Origin: Paenibacillus monticola
GTDB lineage: Bacteria; Bacillota; Bacilli; Paenibacillales; Paenibacillaceae
Assembly (NCBI RefSeq): GCF_009664975.1
Contig: NZ_WJXB01000002.1
Location: 310,001 to 374,000 of the forward strand
Length of the DNA stretch: 64,000 nucleotides
Reading direction: 5' to 3'
Made by a program: the position numbers and the translations under genes. Positions 19,140 to 28,219 of this stretch are shown here, piece after piece (the stretch's first letter is position 1; each line of letters starts with the position of its first letter). The notes beneath the pieces are model-generated. The model ran no database searches. It was not told the origin of the DNA and saw only the letters and a list, made by a program, of their open reading frames with translations.

Positions 19140-20225
19140 TTAAAGATTTACATTCCCCACCAAATGGACCAAATACATCATCCCCGCCAGAAAACCAGCC
19201 AGTAGAAAATAAGCAGCACCGTATTTCCAGCGTGTGTTTGCCGGCACATCATAATACTTGTCGTTGTCAAAGGGAGTATATAGGATTTCGAGATGCATTC
19301 TGAGGTGAAGTCCATTCTCAAGCGTCACATGTTCCAGACGGGTAATTCGCACCTTACTTATGATAGCTTGCTGCGTCAATACGGCTGTACCATTATAATC
19401 AAGAGTATCCCAGTTGACCTTAACATGTTGCTGCCGGTTCAGATCACTGTAGGTCGTAAAGGGCAAATCTCTTCTATGGTCCGGCCCCGGAATCATATAG
19501 CCTACATCCTTCAGATGCTCCACTGGAATCAAAAATCCTTTGGACACAGATGACAGGGTGTTGCCCTGGCCTTTCTTGCGCTGCTTAATGAATTTTTTGT
19601 ACAAATCGTAAGCAAACAGCGCCCAAATGATAAAGAATAAAATGGACTGCAGATAGAGAATGACCGCTAAACCACCCACCAAACCAACTAGCCACAACCA
19701 GCGGGTAACCGCTACGGCAATGCGCCCGCCGTCCAGCGGATGGATCGGCAGCAGGTTGAGCAAATTAAGCAGCAATCCAATATAGGCCAGAGAATAGAGG
19801 AGCGGACTGTCTGTATAATAGGCCGCTACAAAAACAGCTACAGCACCAATTGAACCTAGTATAGGGCCGCCAAAAGCAATGTAGGCTTCACTTTCAGCAT
19901 CAAGTGGCTGTCTTTTCATCGCGATCAGAGCACCAACAAAGGGAATAAATAAAGGGGCACTGACTGGCAATCCCTTCTGTTTAGCTGCAATGACATGACC
20001 CAACTCATGAACAAGCAATAGCAGTACAAAACCTACGGCGAACCCCCAGGGATAAATCAAGGCATAGGCCCATATGGAGATCATCATTGAAATTAGCGGG
20101 GCGGCAATTTTGCCTATTTTCAAGAGGGACAGGATTGCCTTTCCTTTAAGGAGGAGCATGGCAGCTCCGCCTCCCAACCATTTCATGGGTGTGGATGTAT
20201 TTTTTTGCGGTTCTTTTTGCGGCAA
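19140..20225 (-). CDS. Site-2-protease-like M50 family metalloprotease
   Basis: 361-residue polytopic membrane protein. The zinc-binding HELGH lies in VLLLVHELGHVIAAKQKG (about residue 90) and the second motif in NLLPIHPLDGGRIAVAV, where the Asp completes the zinc site, as in M50 intramembrane proteases. The last 60 residues form another helix. The TTG start at 20225 has AAAGGGG upstream. It probably cleaves membrane-embedded substrates; no anti-sigma or PDZ domain shows which. Confidence 0.85.
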   Translation of the reverse strand: MPQKEPQKNTSTPMKWLGGGAAMLLLKGKAILSLLKIGKIAAPLISMMISIWAYALIYPWGFAVGFVLLLLVHELGHVIAAKQKGLPVSAPLFIPFVGALIAMKRQPLDAESEAYIAFGGPILGSIGAVAVFVAAYYTDSPLLYSLAYIGLLLNLLNLLPIHPLDGGRIAVAVTRWLWLVGLVGGLAVILYLQSILFFIIWALFAYDLYKKFIKQRKKGQGNTLSSVSKGFLIPVEHLKDVGYMIPGPDHRRDLPFTTYSDLNRQQHVKVNWDTLDYNGTAVLTQQAIISKVRITRLEHVTLENGLHLRMHLEILYTPFDNDKYYDVPANTRWKYGAAYFLLAGFLAGMMYLVHLVGNVNL

Positions 20226-20404
20226 GATCTTGAGCCCCTTTGACTAATAAATTTTTCTTTAGAGATATCCTCCTATTTTACCATAACGGTCTAAGAAGTT
20301 CCTCTGGGCACCGATTCATCATCCAAGAGAGAACATCAACAAGTCCGCCCCGGCAAGCAGAGCAGACATGTCTCAAAAATAGTATCAAGTAAGCTCAGTT
20401 GCTA

Positions 20405-21421
20405 TCAGCCTTGCTCTAGATAGTCCACTTGCCCAGGAGTTAATCTTACATCAAGTGCTTCCATGGCTTCTTCAACCTGCTCCACCGAACTGCTTCCGAT
20501 AATCGGCACAACGGGAAAGGGTTGACTGATTAAATAGCCAAGCACAACAGATGAGATGGAAATGTTCATTTGTCGTGATACTTCCATTACGCGTTCCATC
20601 CGTCCTCGGTTAACTTCATTATAGTAACTGTTTTTTACCGCATCCTTAAGGGATTCAATACCTCCGGCATGCAGTTTCTGAAAGAAACCCTTTGCTTGAG
20701 AAGTAAAGGCGAACATGCTGAGCCCTGTCTCTTTATAAAATTCCAATCCATCCTTATCCATGTTGACTGTTGTTGGATCAGAACCTGAATCTTCGTTTAG
20801 CTCTGCCAAGCTCCACTGGATCTGACTCGCAACAAAGCTGCGCAGTTCATGATTGCTGGCATATTCTGCAGCAGCCCGAATCCGGTTAGGTCGCCAGTTA
20901 GAACAGCCAAAATAGCGGATTTTACCAGTGTTAACCAATTCATTCATTGTGTTGAGAATCCCATCAACCGGAAGGCTCTCATCATCACGATGAAGCCAAT
21001 ACAGATCAATAGTATCCACTCCCAGACAGTTCAAGCTCTCCTCGACATCGGATATAATATCCTGTTCCCCCAGACGTGACACCTGCATCGTTGACATATC
21101 CGGATGGGCTCCTTTAGTAGAAATCAGAACATCCTTCCGAAGACCTCTGTCTCCCAGCCATCTCCCTACTGTGATTTCACTTTTCCCATGACCGTCAGGT
21201 AACCAATCGGCATAAACCCGCGCTGTGTCAATCCAGGTGCCTCCACCTTCGACAAACCGATCCATGATCTGAAAAGAACGTTCCATAGTGATAGCGCTTC
21301 CGAATTCGGCTGTGCCCAGCGCCAATGGCGCAAATCGTAGATTTGACCCTGGCATATCAGTAAGCTTCATATGAGTTTTCCACCTATTCTGTTGAGAGTT
21401 ATAAACTTCTTGTATAGCCAT
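20405..21421 (-). CDS. Aldo/keto reductase
   Basis: NAD(P)H-dependent carbonyl reductase of the AKR family. The catalytic tetrad is visible as Asp and Tyr in WIDTARVYADW, Lys in ISTKG and His in LYWLHRDDE. The NADPH-binding end is VPIIGSSSVEQVEEA. 338 residues from ATG 21421; the in-frame ATG at 21370 (MKLTDMPG), with AGGTGG upstream, could be the real start. Substrate unknown, single gene. Confidence 0.9.
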   Translation of the reverse strand: MAIQEVYNSQQNRWKTHMKLTDMPGSNLRFAPLALGTAEFGSAITMERSFQIMDRFVEGGGTWIDTARVYADWLPDGHGKSEITVGRWLGDRGLRKDVLISTKGAHPDMSTMQVSRLGEQDIISDVEESLNCLGVDTIDLYWLHRDDESLPVDGILNTMNELVNTGKIRYFGCSNWRPNRIRAAAEYASNHELRSFVASQIQWSLAELNEDSGSDPTTVNMDKDGLEFYKETGLSMFAFTSQAKGFFQKLHAGGIESLKDAVKNSYYNEVNRGRMERVMEVSRQMNISISSVVLGYLISQPFPVVPIIGSSSVEQVEEAMEALDVRLTPGQVDYLEQG

Positions 21422-21518
21422 AATATAGCCTTTCAGGTGAAATATCCATGCGTCATTCGGCTCTTCCTTACTCGGTTCTCACCTTTTTTTTATTACCTAT
21501 TTACATGACCCAATGAAT

Positions 21519-21544
21519 TAGTGTACTATTGCATTAATACATTA
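21519..21544 (+). promoter_or_regulatory. Candidate operator of the GntR/ABC operon
   Basis: TAGTGTA and TACATTA form an inverted repeat (6 of 7 positions) 12 bases apart, 20 bases before the first gene of the operon. YtrA-family GntR repressors usually bind such a site in front of their own operon. Confidence 0.4.
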
Positions 21545-21564
21545 GGTCAAAGGGGATGAATGGA

Positions 21565-22305
21565 ATGAGAGCATGGGCAGCATTATTAAAAAAAGATTTT
21601 AAATTGACAAGAACCATTTTTTTCGTCGGACTCGTCATTAATTTATTGTTTGTAATGTTGACGATGTATGTGGGGAAGATAGCAGATAATACATTGCTTA
21701 TGTTCATCCCCTTAGGAGTTGCTATTGTTTTTCATATTTTCTATATTCCGATGATGGTATTTATCAGTTTGAAAACAGAGGCAAATCAGCTACACTTATG
21801 GCTGCATAATCCCCAACCGGCTTCTAGATTGCTACTTAGTAAAATAGTAAACGGGCTGATTATGGTAATAATTTCATTATTAATGTTGTATGTAATGTCT
21901 GGATTGCTGATCGAACCCAAATCCAGCTTCATAGAACCGTATTGGGCTGATATTTGGACCTCGGGATTATTAATATTCCCCCATATAATTATACTTTCTG
22001 CAATGATCGGCGTTTGCGTATTATTTCTTTGGTCGCTATTTCAATTTTACAAATTTAGAATCGGACGTTGGAGCTGGTTAGTAGTGATTGGGGCTATTGT
22101 CATACCCAATTGGGTAACATCCCTATTCGAATCCACTAGCCTATATCGTTTAGGTACCAACTGGGGGGGCATCACATATAATTTCCCTTCTTTTTCAATA
22201 GCCCCTATACAAATATATACAGGAGAATATCTTTATAACTTCGTTATTATCATTGGATTATTTATTCTGACCGCATGGATTATTGACAACAAAGTTGAGG
22301 TGTAA
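21565..22305 (+). CDS. ABC transporter permease-like membrane protein
   Basis: About 246 residues with six hydrophobic segments and no other domain; resembles permease subunits of YtrBC/Bce-like ABC exporters. ATG 21565 is chosen because AAAGGGG lies 9 bases upstream; ATG 21556 directly abuts it. The stop is two bases before the GntR start and the ATPase follows, so permease-regulator-ATPase form one operon. Substrate unknown. Confidence 0.75.
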   Translation: MRAWAALLKKDFKLTRTIFFVGLVINLLFVMLTMYVGKIADNTLLMFIPLGVAIVFHIFYIPMMVFISLKTEANQLHLWLHNPQPASRLLLSKIVNGLIMVIISLLMLYVMSGLLIEPKSSFIEPYWADIWTSGLLIFPHIIILSAMIGVCVLFLWSLFQFYKFRIGRWSWLVVIGAIVIPNWVTSLFESTSLYRLGTNWGGITYNFPSFSIAPIQIYTGEYLYNFVIIIGLFILTAWIIDNKVEV

Positions 22306-22307
22306 CG

Positions 22308-22685
22308 ATGGATGAATTTAATGCTTCTAAGCCAATTTATCTGCAATTAGCAGATCGAATCAGTCGACAGATTGTAAGCAAAGAATTGAAAGCAGGTGAG
22401 AAGCTTCCTTCTGTCCGTGATATGGGGATAAAATATAGTGTTAATCCCAATACAATTCAGCGTACTTACAGTGAGTTGGAGCGTGAGGGTATTCTGGAAA
22501 CGAAAAGAGGTCAGGGTACATTTGTTACGGAACAGGAAGAACGGTTGGTGGAGCAACGTGTTCAATTGCAACATGAGCAGATTCAATTATTCGTCCAAGT
22601 CATGCAGGAAATGGGATGCAGCTCACAAGAGATCATCTCAGGACTTAAAGACTATTTGAACAAATTTGATCTAGGAGATGAGTAG
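22308..22685 (+). CDS. GntR-family regulator, YtrA subfamily
   Basis: 125 residues. Winged helix at 10-75 (PIYLQLADRISRQIV, then LPSVRDMGIKYSVNPNTIQRTYSELE and the TKRGQGTFV wing), followed by a short helical tail of about 40 residues with no ligand domain, as in YtrA. These repress their own ABC operon until a cell-envelope stress or antibiotic is present (family knowledge). GAGGTG precedes ATG 22308. Confidence 0.9.
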   Translation: MDEFNASKPIYLQLADRISRQIVSKELKAGEKLPSVRDMGIKYSVNPNTIQRTYSELEREGILETKRGQGTFVTEQEERLVEQRVQLQHEQIQLFVQVMQEMGCSSQEIISGLKDYLNKFDLGDE

Positions 22686-23376
22686 CTTGATTCAAATGAC
22701 TAATGTTTCGAAAAAATATATGAACCATTCCGCTCTTCACGAGATTTCATTAACGTTGCCCATAGGTAAAATCATTGGCATCGTCGGTGAGAACGGTAGT
22801 GGGAAATCCACCATATTAAAACTCATTTCCGGACTATCGTATCCCACGAGTGGGACTGTTACCGTAAATGGAGTGACTGCCAATCGAAGAATAAGCAAAG
22901 TCGTCTCTTATTTATCGGAACTTGATTCATTTTATTATATATTCACAGTAAACCAAGCTATGGATTTCCAGGCTTCACAATTCCCCGACTTTAACCTTTC
23001 TAAAGCAGGAGAAATCATGAAGTTTATGCAGCTGGAACCTCAGATGAAAATCAAAGATCTCTCCAAAGGAAATCGTGCTCGTTTAAAAATCATGCTTACA
23101 TTAGCGAGAGAAGTCCCTTATATTCTGATGGATGAACCCTTGTCCGGACTTGACCCGATGGTGCGAGAATCTATCGTGAAAGGAATGATTTCTTATATTG
23201 ACTTGGAATCTCAGACATTAATCATGACGAGCCATGAGATTGCGGAAATTGAGCCCTTACTAGACTGCTTCATTGCGATCAAAGGCGGAGCATTACTTAA
23301 AATGATTGATGTGGAGAAATTACATGAATCAGAGGGGCAAGGCATCACAAGTTGGATGAAGAAGAACTATGTCTAA
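22678..23376 (+). CDS. ABC transporter ATP-binding protein
   Basis: 232-residue nucleotide-binding domain: Walker A GENGSGKST (about residues 36-44), signature LSKGNRARLKI, Walker B ILMDEPLSGLDP, and the switch His in MTSHE. It overlaps the end of the GntR gene by 8 bases. TTG 22687, which has AGGAG nine bases upstream, could be the true start. With the permease at 21565 it forms an exporter-like transporter, probably for an antimicrobial or lipid substrate. Confidence 0.92.
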   Translation: MSSLIQMTNVSKKYMNHSALHEISLTLPIGKIIGIVGENGSGKSTILKLISGLSYPTSGTVTVNGVTANRRISKVVSYLSELDSFYYIFTVNQAMDFQASQFPDFNLSKAGEIMKFMQLEPQMKIKDLSKGNRARLKIMLTLAREVPYILMDEPLSGLDPMVRESIVKGMISYIDLESQTLIMTSHEIAEIEPLLDCFIAIKGGALLKMIDVEKLHESEGQGITSWMKKNYV

Positions 23377-23408
23377 TTTATATCTTTTCAAACAAAGGAG
23401 ACAACCCA

Positions 23409-24122
23409 ATGAATTTCTCACTTAAAATAAGCTCTAAAATTGTTGGAGTGCTATTTATAGTTGCGGGGGTGGCGTCAGTCATAGGTCTTCTTTTATACGA
23501 TCCTATCTTAAATGGTCCCGATTACCTGATTAGAGGTTCTGAACATGCCAATAAGGTAAGGCTGGGAGCGATTTTCGAGTTGATTACTGTCGTTACTGTA
23601 GTTGGTACTGCAACAACAATGTTTCCAATTCTAAGAAAATATAATGAAACTATTGCACTATGGCATCTTTGCTTCAGGTTTCTTGAAGCGATTGCCATTA
23701 CTGTGGGTATAATCAGTGTACTGTCCTTATTGACCTTAAGCCAGAAATTTGTATCTGCAGGAGCCCTGGATATCGCCTCTTTTCAAGCTTCAGGTACATT
23801 ATTAAAAGCAATACACGACTGGACCTTTCTGCTTGGCCCCAATTTTATGCTGGGCATAAATACGATGATGTGCAGCTACTTACTCTATAGATCAAAACTG
23901 ATTCCCCGATTTATATCCGTCATGGGTCTTTCCGGTGCAACACTCATTTTTATTGCATCCATCTTAGAAATGTTCGGTATCATTTTACAGCTTTCAATAT
24001 GGGGAGCCGTGTTGGCCATACCGATAGCCTTGTATGAAATGACTCTAGCAGTATGGCTTATCGTAAAAGGATTCAATGTATCTGCAATCTCTTATGGGAA
24101 AGGAAACAGTTATGGACAATAA
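23409..24122 (+). CDS. DUF4386-like membrane protein
   Basis: 237 residues, about six membrane helices, with the pattern of DUF4386 proteins: N-terminal KIVGVLFIVAGVASV, central MFPILRKYNETIALWHLCFRFLEA, and MLGINTMMCSYLLYRSKLIP. ATG 23409 has AAAGGAG eight bases upstream; an upstream in-frame ATG would lie inside the ABC gene. The function is unknown. It follows the ABC operon and overlaps the next acetyltransferase gene by 11 bases. Confidence 0.75.
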   Translation: MNFSLKISSKIVGVLFIVAGVASVIGLLLYDPILNGPDYLIRGSEHANKVRLGAIFELITVVTVVGTATTMFPILRKYNETIALWHLCFRFLEAIAITVGIISVLSLLTLSQKFVSAGALDIASFQASGTLLKAIHDWTFLLGPNFMLGINTMMCSYLLYRSKLIPRFISVMGLSGATLIFIASILEMFGIILQLSIWGAVLAIPIALYEMTLAVWLIVKGFNVSAISYGKGNSYGQ

Positions 24123-24693
24123 CGCAACTATTTACACTGAAACGAATCAACTTGTGCTAAGACAGTTTTGTCTTACAGATATAGAGTCATTTTATTTATA
24201 TCGTTCTAGGCCCGACATTGCGAGGTTCCAATCATGGGATAACTACCAACACGATCAGGCTGTAGCTTTTATAAACAAGCAGATTGAAGCCTCTCCTAAT
24301 ATACCTGGAGCTTGGCTCCAATACGCAGTAGCTTTAAAGACTACGAACCAATTAATTGGTGATTGTGCTGTTCATACTTTAGAAACCGTGCCAGATATTG
24401 TGGAGATTGGTTTTACTATTGCTCCTGAATATCAGGGGAAAGGATATGCCACTGAAGCTGTAACCGGATTGTTAGGTTATTTATTTGAGATACTTCATAA
24501 ACATAAAGTAATTGCGTATAGCAACGTTGAAAATGAGTCATCTATCCGTTTATTAGAGCGTGTTGGCATGAGAAGAGAAGGTTATTTATTGCAAAATTAT
24601 AGGTCTAAGGGAATATGGGTAGATGAATATCTTTACGCTATTCTTCAACAAGAATGGAAGCATTCATTAGAACATCAGAACCTTTCAATTTAA
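24112..24693 (+). CDS. GNAT N-acetyltransferase (RimJ/RimL-like)
   Basis: 193 residues. RimJ-type layout: LVLRQFCLTDIESFY near the N-terminus, acetyl-CoA loop PEYQGKGYATEAV (about residues 107-119), and the conserved NVENESSIRLLERVGM block. ATG 24112 with GGGAAAGGAAAC upstream overlaps the preceding stop by 11 bases, so it is co-translated with the DUF4386 gene. Substrate unknown. Confidence 0.88.
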   Translation: MDNNATIYTETNQLVLRQFCLTDIESFYLYRSRPDIARFQSWDNYQHDQAVAFINKQIEASPNIPGAWLQYAVALKTTNQLIGDCAVHTLETVPDIVEIGFTIAPEYQGKGYATEAVTGLLGYLFEILHKHKVIAYSNVENESSIRLLERVGMRREGYLLQNYRSKGIWVDEYLYAILQQEWKHSLEHQNLSI

Positions 24694-24938
24694 CGATAAC
24701 CTTGCCTTTTGCTCTTCCTGTTTCTACATTTCAGGCTTAATTTTCTCTTGCTCTATTAGTTGCATGATCAGCATTGGGCAATCTGGATACGGATACTATT
24801 TTCCTATAAAGCTTTATGATTGAAAAAGATTTGTCGAGAGATTCACCTCAAATTACTTATATGAGTGAATGCAAAGGATTGACTTCTATCATTATTTAAA
24901 TAAAAATAGACTAATACAATATCGAGGAGGCGGTCCCA

Positions 24939-24995
24939 TTGATAACCACGAATAAACGGACAAATTATAGAAGGATAACGCCTACTCGTCCATAA
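24939..24995 (+). CDS. Possible leader peptide, 18 residues
   Basis: A TTG start 7 bases after a strong AGGAGGCGG opens an 18-codon frame (MITTNKRTNYRRITPTRP) rich in Thr and Arg. It ends 32 bases before the acetyltransferase at 25028. Upstream in the 334-base gap nothing else is recognised. It may be a regulatory leader or a coincidence; no terminator pair was resolved. Confidence 0.35.
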   Translation: MITTNKRTNYRRITPTRP

Positions 24996-25027
24996 ACTGC
25001 GTGTTTCCTTCAAGATGAGGGCACCCC

Positions 25028-25891
25028 ATGCAAAAATATCAAATTTCTAAAATGCAAGACTTTTCGAATCCTCAAATTGAGCAAATTCGTTGGTTAGAAC
25101 ATCTATGCAAGATATCCGACAACTCAAGTTTAAGAGTAGGTATAGAAAGCCTTAAGGAGATAGATGGAGATAAGGCCTTCCTGTGCCAAATTGATAATCA
25201 GTTAATCGGTTTTCTCAGTTGGTATACTTCGGATGGTATGGAAGCTAATATCAACGGCATGGTACACCCGGACTTTCGTCGCAAGGGGATATTTCACGGT
25301 TTACTGAAACATGCAGCATCAGATATGCAAATCCATGACATTCAAACTCGCCGCTTTAGGATACCTTCAAATTCCAAACCAGGTATTGATTGTATAAAGC
25401 ATTTAGGGGCTAACTTAACAACCTCTGAATTCTCGATGATTCTGAATCGGTTACAAACTGTTGGTCCACTTCGCTCTAACCTAGTATTACGTTTAGAAGA
25501 AGCTCAGGATTTAGAATTCATGATTACATGTTCATCACAAGCCTTTGGCGATTCAGAATTTTGGACTAGGAATTATTTTGCGCGTACAAGAGAAGCCGAA
25601 CGGGTTAACTACATTGCTTTGAGTAGTATGACTCCGGTTGGCATGATCAGAGTTAATTATGTTCAGGCGGATACTGCTGTTATTCATAATTTTTGTGTAC
25701 TTCCATCATACCAAGGCAGAGGTTACGGCCGTGAAATTCTTTCTGGGATCGTTAAACTCTTGCTAGATCAGAACTGTTCTCAGATTCGCCTTGGCGTAGT
25801 CACTCAAAATAGACGTGCGTTAAACCTATATGAGTCGATAGGATTTGAGATATCTGCTGAGTCACATTATTATGTGTCCTCCGTTAAATAA
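25028..25891 (+). CDS. Tandem-GNAT acetyltransferase
   Basis: 287 residues with two GNAT folds. The first (about 30-140) has GMVHPDFRRKGIFHGLL; the second (about 150-287) has VLPSYQGRGYGREILSG and VVTQNRRALNLYESIGF. The acetyl-CoA loop of the second is canonical, the first slightly degenerate, as in other tandem GNATs such as mycothiol synthase, where only one half is catalytic. The substrate is not predictable. Confidence 0.85.
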   Translation: MQKYQISKMQDFSNPQIEQIRWLEHLCKISDNSSLRVGIESLKEIDGDKAFLCQIDNQLIGFLSWYTSDGMEANINGMVHPDFRRKGIFHGLLKHAASDMQIHDIQTRRFRIPSNSKPGIDCIKHLGANLTTSEFSMILNRLQTVGPLRSNLVLRLEEAQDLEFMITCSSQAFGDSEFWTRNYFARTREAERVNYIALSSMTPVGMIRVNYVQADTAVIHNFCVLPSYQGRGYGREILSGIVKLLLDQNCSQIRLGVVTQNRRALNLYESIGFEISAESHYYVSSVK

Positions 25892-25896
25892 TTTAA

Positions 25897-25925
25897 AGCC
25901 CTTCCCGTTATGGGAAAGGCTTTTC
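25897..25925. terminator. Terminator between convergent genes
   Basis: AGCCCTTCCC / GGGAAAGGCT stem with a 5-base loop and TTTTCT on the plus strand. It ends the tandem-GNAT gene and, on the other strand, probably the methyltransferase gene. Confidence 0.75.
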
Positions 25926-25942
25926 TATTGGGCCGCTCCCCC

Positions 25943-26749
25943 TCATCTCAAACCATGCGTCAAACCAAATAATGGGGTCAGTTGAACATCTAATTTATCA
26001 GCAATAAGAGTATAGAACTCAGGAAAACTTGGGTCTTGAGCATTCCTTATCTCTTCAAATGTGCGGATACATAACCCTTCGGCGGCCACTGAAGTTATAA
26101 TATCACCTACTGTCCAACTCCGCGTCAAAACCTTGCCTAATTCGGATCGTTCTTCTTCGGGAAGTAGCTGGGCAAACGCAATTTCTCTTTCTTTGATATT
26201 ATCATCAAAATAAATCCCTGTTGGATCCTGTAAATTTATAGTTTTCATCCACGTCCTGGCAAAAGGATGAAAGTCCGTTAACATCAACCGACCATTTGAA
26301 CCTAACCTTCTGCTGACCACAGAAAAAATGGACCTTAAATCCGTAAAGTAATGCAAAATCCCAAACTCCATCAATACTATATCAAATTTTCCGAGATTTT
26401 CTTCATTGGGGATATTTAACACATCTGAACAGATATAATTCAGTTTAACACCGGCCGCCGTCGCAACTTCGTTAGCGTACAAGCGATTTTCTTCTGAAAT
26501 ATCTACCACAGTAACATCAGCACCCAACAAAGCTAAACAAATCACTTTCCTACCGTGCGAACCAAGCAGGTTAAGTACTTTCTTTCCTGATGGATTACCC
26601 ATGTACTTCAACCAATAACGCAAAGGGTGTCTAGGGTCCATCTGTAATTTTTGAGCTAGTTCATTAGGTGTTCCATGATGTCGTACCCAAGCCTGATACG
26701 CTTTCGTTTCCCATGCAGCCTTATTCACACGTGCTAGTTGTTCTTGCAT
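25943..26749 (-). CDS. Class I SAM-dependent methyltransferase
   Basis: 268 residues. The SAM-binding motif I is KVLNLLGSHGRKVICLALLG (about residues 57-76), in place of the usual GxGxG. Motif II acidic residue is in VTVVDIS, followed by CSDVLNI and FDIVLMEFGILHYF. Small-molecule methyltransferase of unknown substrate. GGGGGAC precedes ATG 26749. Confidence 0.85.
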   Translation of the reverse strand: MQEQLARVNKAAWETKAYQAWVRHHGTPNELAQKLQMDPRHPLRYWLKYMGNPSGKKVLNLLGSHGRKVICLALLGADVTVVDISEENRLYANEVATAAGVKLNYICSDVLNIPNEENLGKFDIVLMEFGILHYFTDLRSIFSVVSRRLGSNGRLMLTDFHPFARTWMKTINLQDPTGIYFDDNIKEREIAFAQLLPEEERSELGKVLTRSWTVGDIITSVAAEGLCIRTFEEIRNAQDPSFPEFYTLIADKLDVQLTPLFGLTHGLR

Positions 26750-26906
26750 ATAGTCCCCCTAGAAAAATATGGTAGTTTCCACTTGTCTAAGTTTACAAAC
26801 AGTGGACTGAATTTTCAATGGTTTTAACTGTTTAAGAGAAATGTACTAGTTCCCGAAAAAAATATTGCTAATCCCTCACATCCTATGGTATTATAAATTT
26901 CGTTGC

Positions 26907-26978
26907 AGGACGGTAGCTCAGCGGGAGAGCACTATCTTGACAGGGTAGGGGTCATGGGTTCGAATCCCATCCGTCCTA
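26907..26978 (+). tRNA. tRNA-Val (anticodon GAC)
   Basis: 72 bases fold into a full cloverleaf: acceptor AGGACGG/CCGTCCT, D arm GCTC/GAGC, anticodon arm CTATC-TTGACAG-GGTAG with GAC at positions 34-36, variable loop GGGTC, T arm ATGGG-TTCGAAT-CCCAT and discriminator A. CCA is not encoded. Its own terminator follows. Confidence 0.95.
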
Positions 26979-26981
26979 TTG

Positions 26982-27011
26982 AAAAAAGCCTTGATTATCA
27001 AGGCTTTTTTT
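26982..27011 (+). terminator. Terminator after tRNA-Val
   Basis: AAAAAAGCCTTGA / TCAAGGCTTTTTT: a strong hairpin with A- and T-tracts four bases after the tRNA. Confidence 0.9.
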
Positions 27012-27241
27012 ACTTTTTATGGACAGAAGATAGGTTTGAACGTCCTTCTTCCCTCCTCCAGCTATTACTAAAAAATGGTCTGCTGTCTTTGAACATTCCT
27101 TTATGGCACAATATCCGTACTAATCTTTTTCAAAACTTCTAATTTCATTTTTCTTCTTTTCCATACGCACATTTCATCAAATTGCTTTTTCCTATTTGAT
27201 TTTCTCGTTAGAAACAAGAGTGGATAGGCAGTCGATTTTAT

Positions 27242-28207
27242 CTACTTCCGCACAGGCCTGATATACTTAAAATGCCGTTCTGGATTAAAATAAAAGTAAA
27301 TTATTCTACCGGGGGAAGTATCAAAGCAGTAACCCGTGCCTGCAAAATCAAAAGTTGCCATTACCTTTTCAATCTTTTCCTCCACACTACGATTTTCCTG
27401 CTCATAATCGAATGGCCCATGTTCAAAAACAATATACTCGGCTTCGGGAACATCTATCATTAGCATTTGTGGTGGTACTTCGTCTTTATAATCAAAAGGA
27501 AGTCGTACACCATAACACTCTGTACGTGGAATACCCCAATCGCAGAGTCTGCCGTTCGGGTCATTCATGTACGCCATAATCTGACCGTTGCCGCTGTTAG
27601 ATTCACTCCCACCATCGTCATCTAATTTGCCCTTGATACTATCGAGTAAGCCGCAAATGGTTTCGCAGTCCTGTCCCGGAATAAGACTTTGCTTTTGCCA
27701 AAAATCCCAATACCCATTACTCTCATAGTTTTTAATGTGCAAAAATTTGTGAGCGGGAACGGTTACAAAATAAATTTTAACATCATCTGTAGATCTCATC
27801 ATCCCAATCTCTCCCAATCCTAAAAAGTAGCGGTCGAAAGGGTTTATTTTTGTACGAAGAACGACAGGCTTAGGCTTTTTCCGGTACTCACTTGGAGTTA
27901 TACCATATGTTCCCTTAAAAGCTCTGGTAAAAGCTTCATGTGACGAAAAACCATAATCAAAAGCAATATCTAAAAGGATTTTTTCACTATCCCGAACTTC
28001 TTTTAGTGCAAAGGCTAATTTTCTATGCCGCAGATAATCCCTAAATTGCATACCCGATATTTCTTTGAATTTTTTCGTTGTATGAAATTCGGAATAGCCC
28101 AGCCTGTGGGAAAGAAAGCGTAGTGTCAAGGCTTCGTCATTATAATTTTTAATATGTTTGTCAATTTCATCAACGATTATTTGAATTTGTTTCTGCCACT
28201 CGTACAT
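27242..28207 (-). CDS. AraC-family regulator with GyrI-like effector domain
   Basis: 321 residues. The N-terminal double helix-turn-helix of AraC type (about 20-115) ends with SSHEAFTRAFKGTYGITPSEYRK. The C-terminal part (about 150-315) resembles the GyrI/Rob effector-binding domain (a large beta-alpha-beta pocket; DVPEAEYIVFEHGPFDY). It probably binds a small hydrophobic inducer and acts on a transporter or detoxification gene. ATG 28207 has GGGGTG nine bases upstream; GTG 28219 is the alternative. Confidence 0.85.
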   Translation of the reverse strand: MYEWQKQIQIIVDEIDKHIKNYNDEALTLRFLSHRLGYSEFHTTKKFKEISGMQFRDYLRHRKLAFALKEVRDSEKILLDIAFDYGFSSHEAFTRAFKGTYGITPSEYRKKPKPVVLRTKINPFDRYFLGLGEIGMMRSTDDVKIYFVTVPAHKFLHIKNYESNGYWDFWQKQSLIPGQDCETICGLLDSIKGKLDDDGGSESNSGNGQIMAYMNDPNGRLCDWGIPRTECYGVRLPFDYKDEVPPQMLMIDVPEAEYIVFEHGPFDYEQENRSVEEKIEKVMATFDFAGTGYCFDTSPGRIIYFYFNPERHFKYIRPVRK

Positions 28208-28219
28208 TCGTCTATTCAC

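Noticed and set aside
26903..27142. ORF across the tRNA-Val gene
   Set aside because: It runs through a complete tRNA cloverleaf and its terminator.
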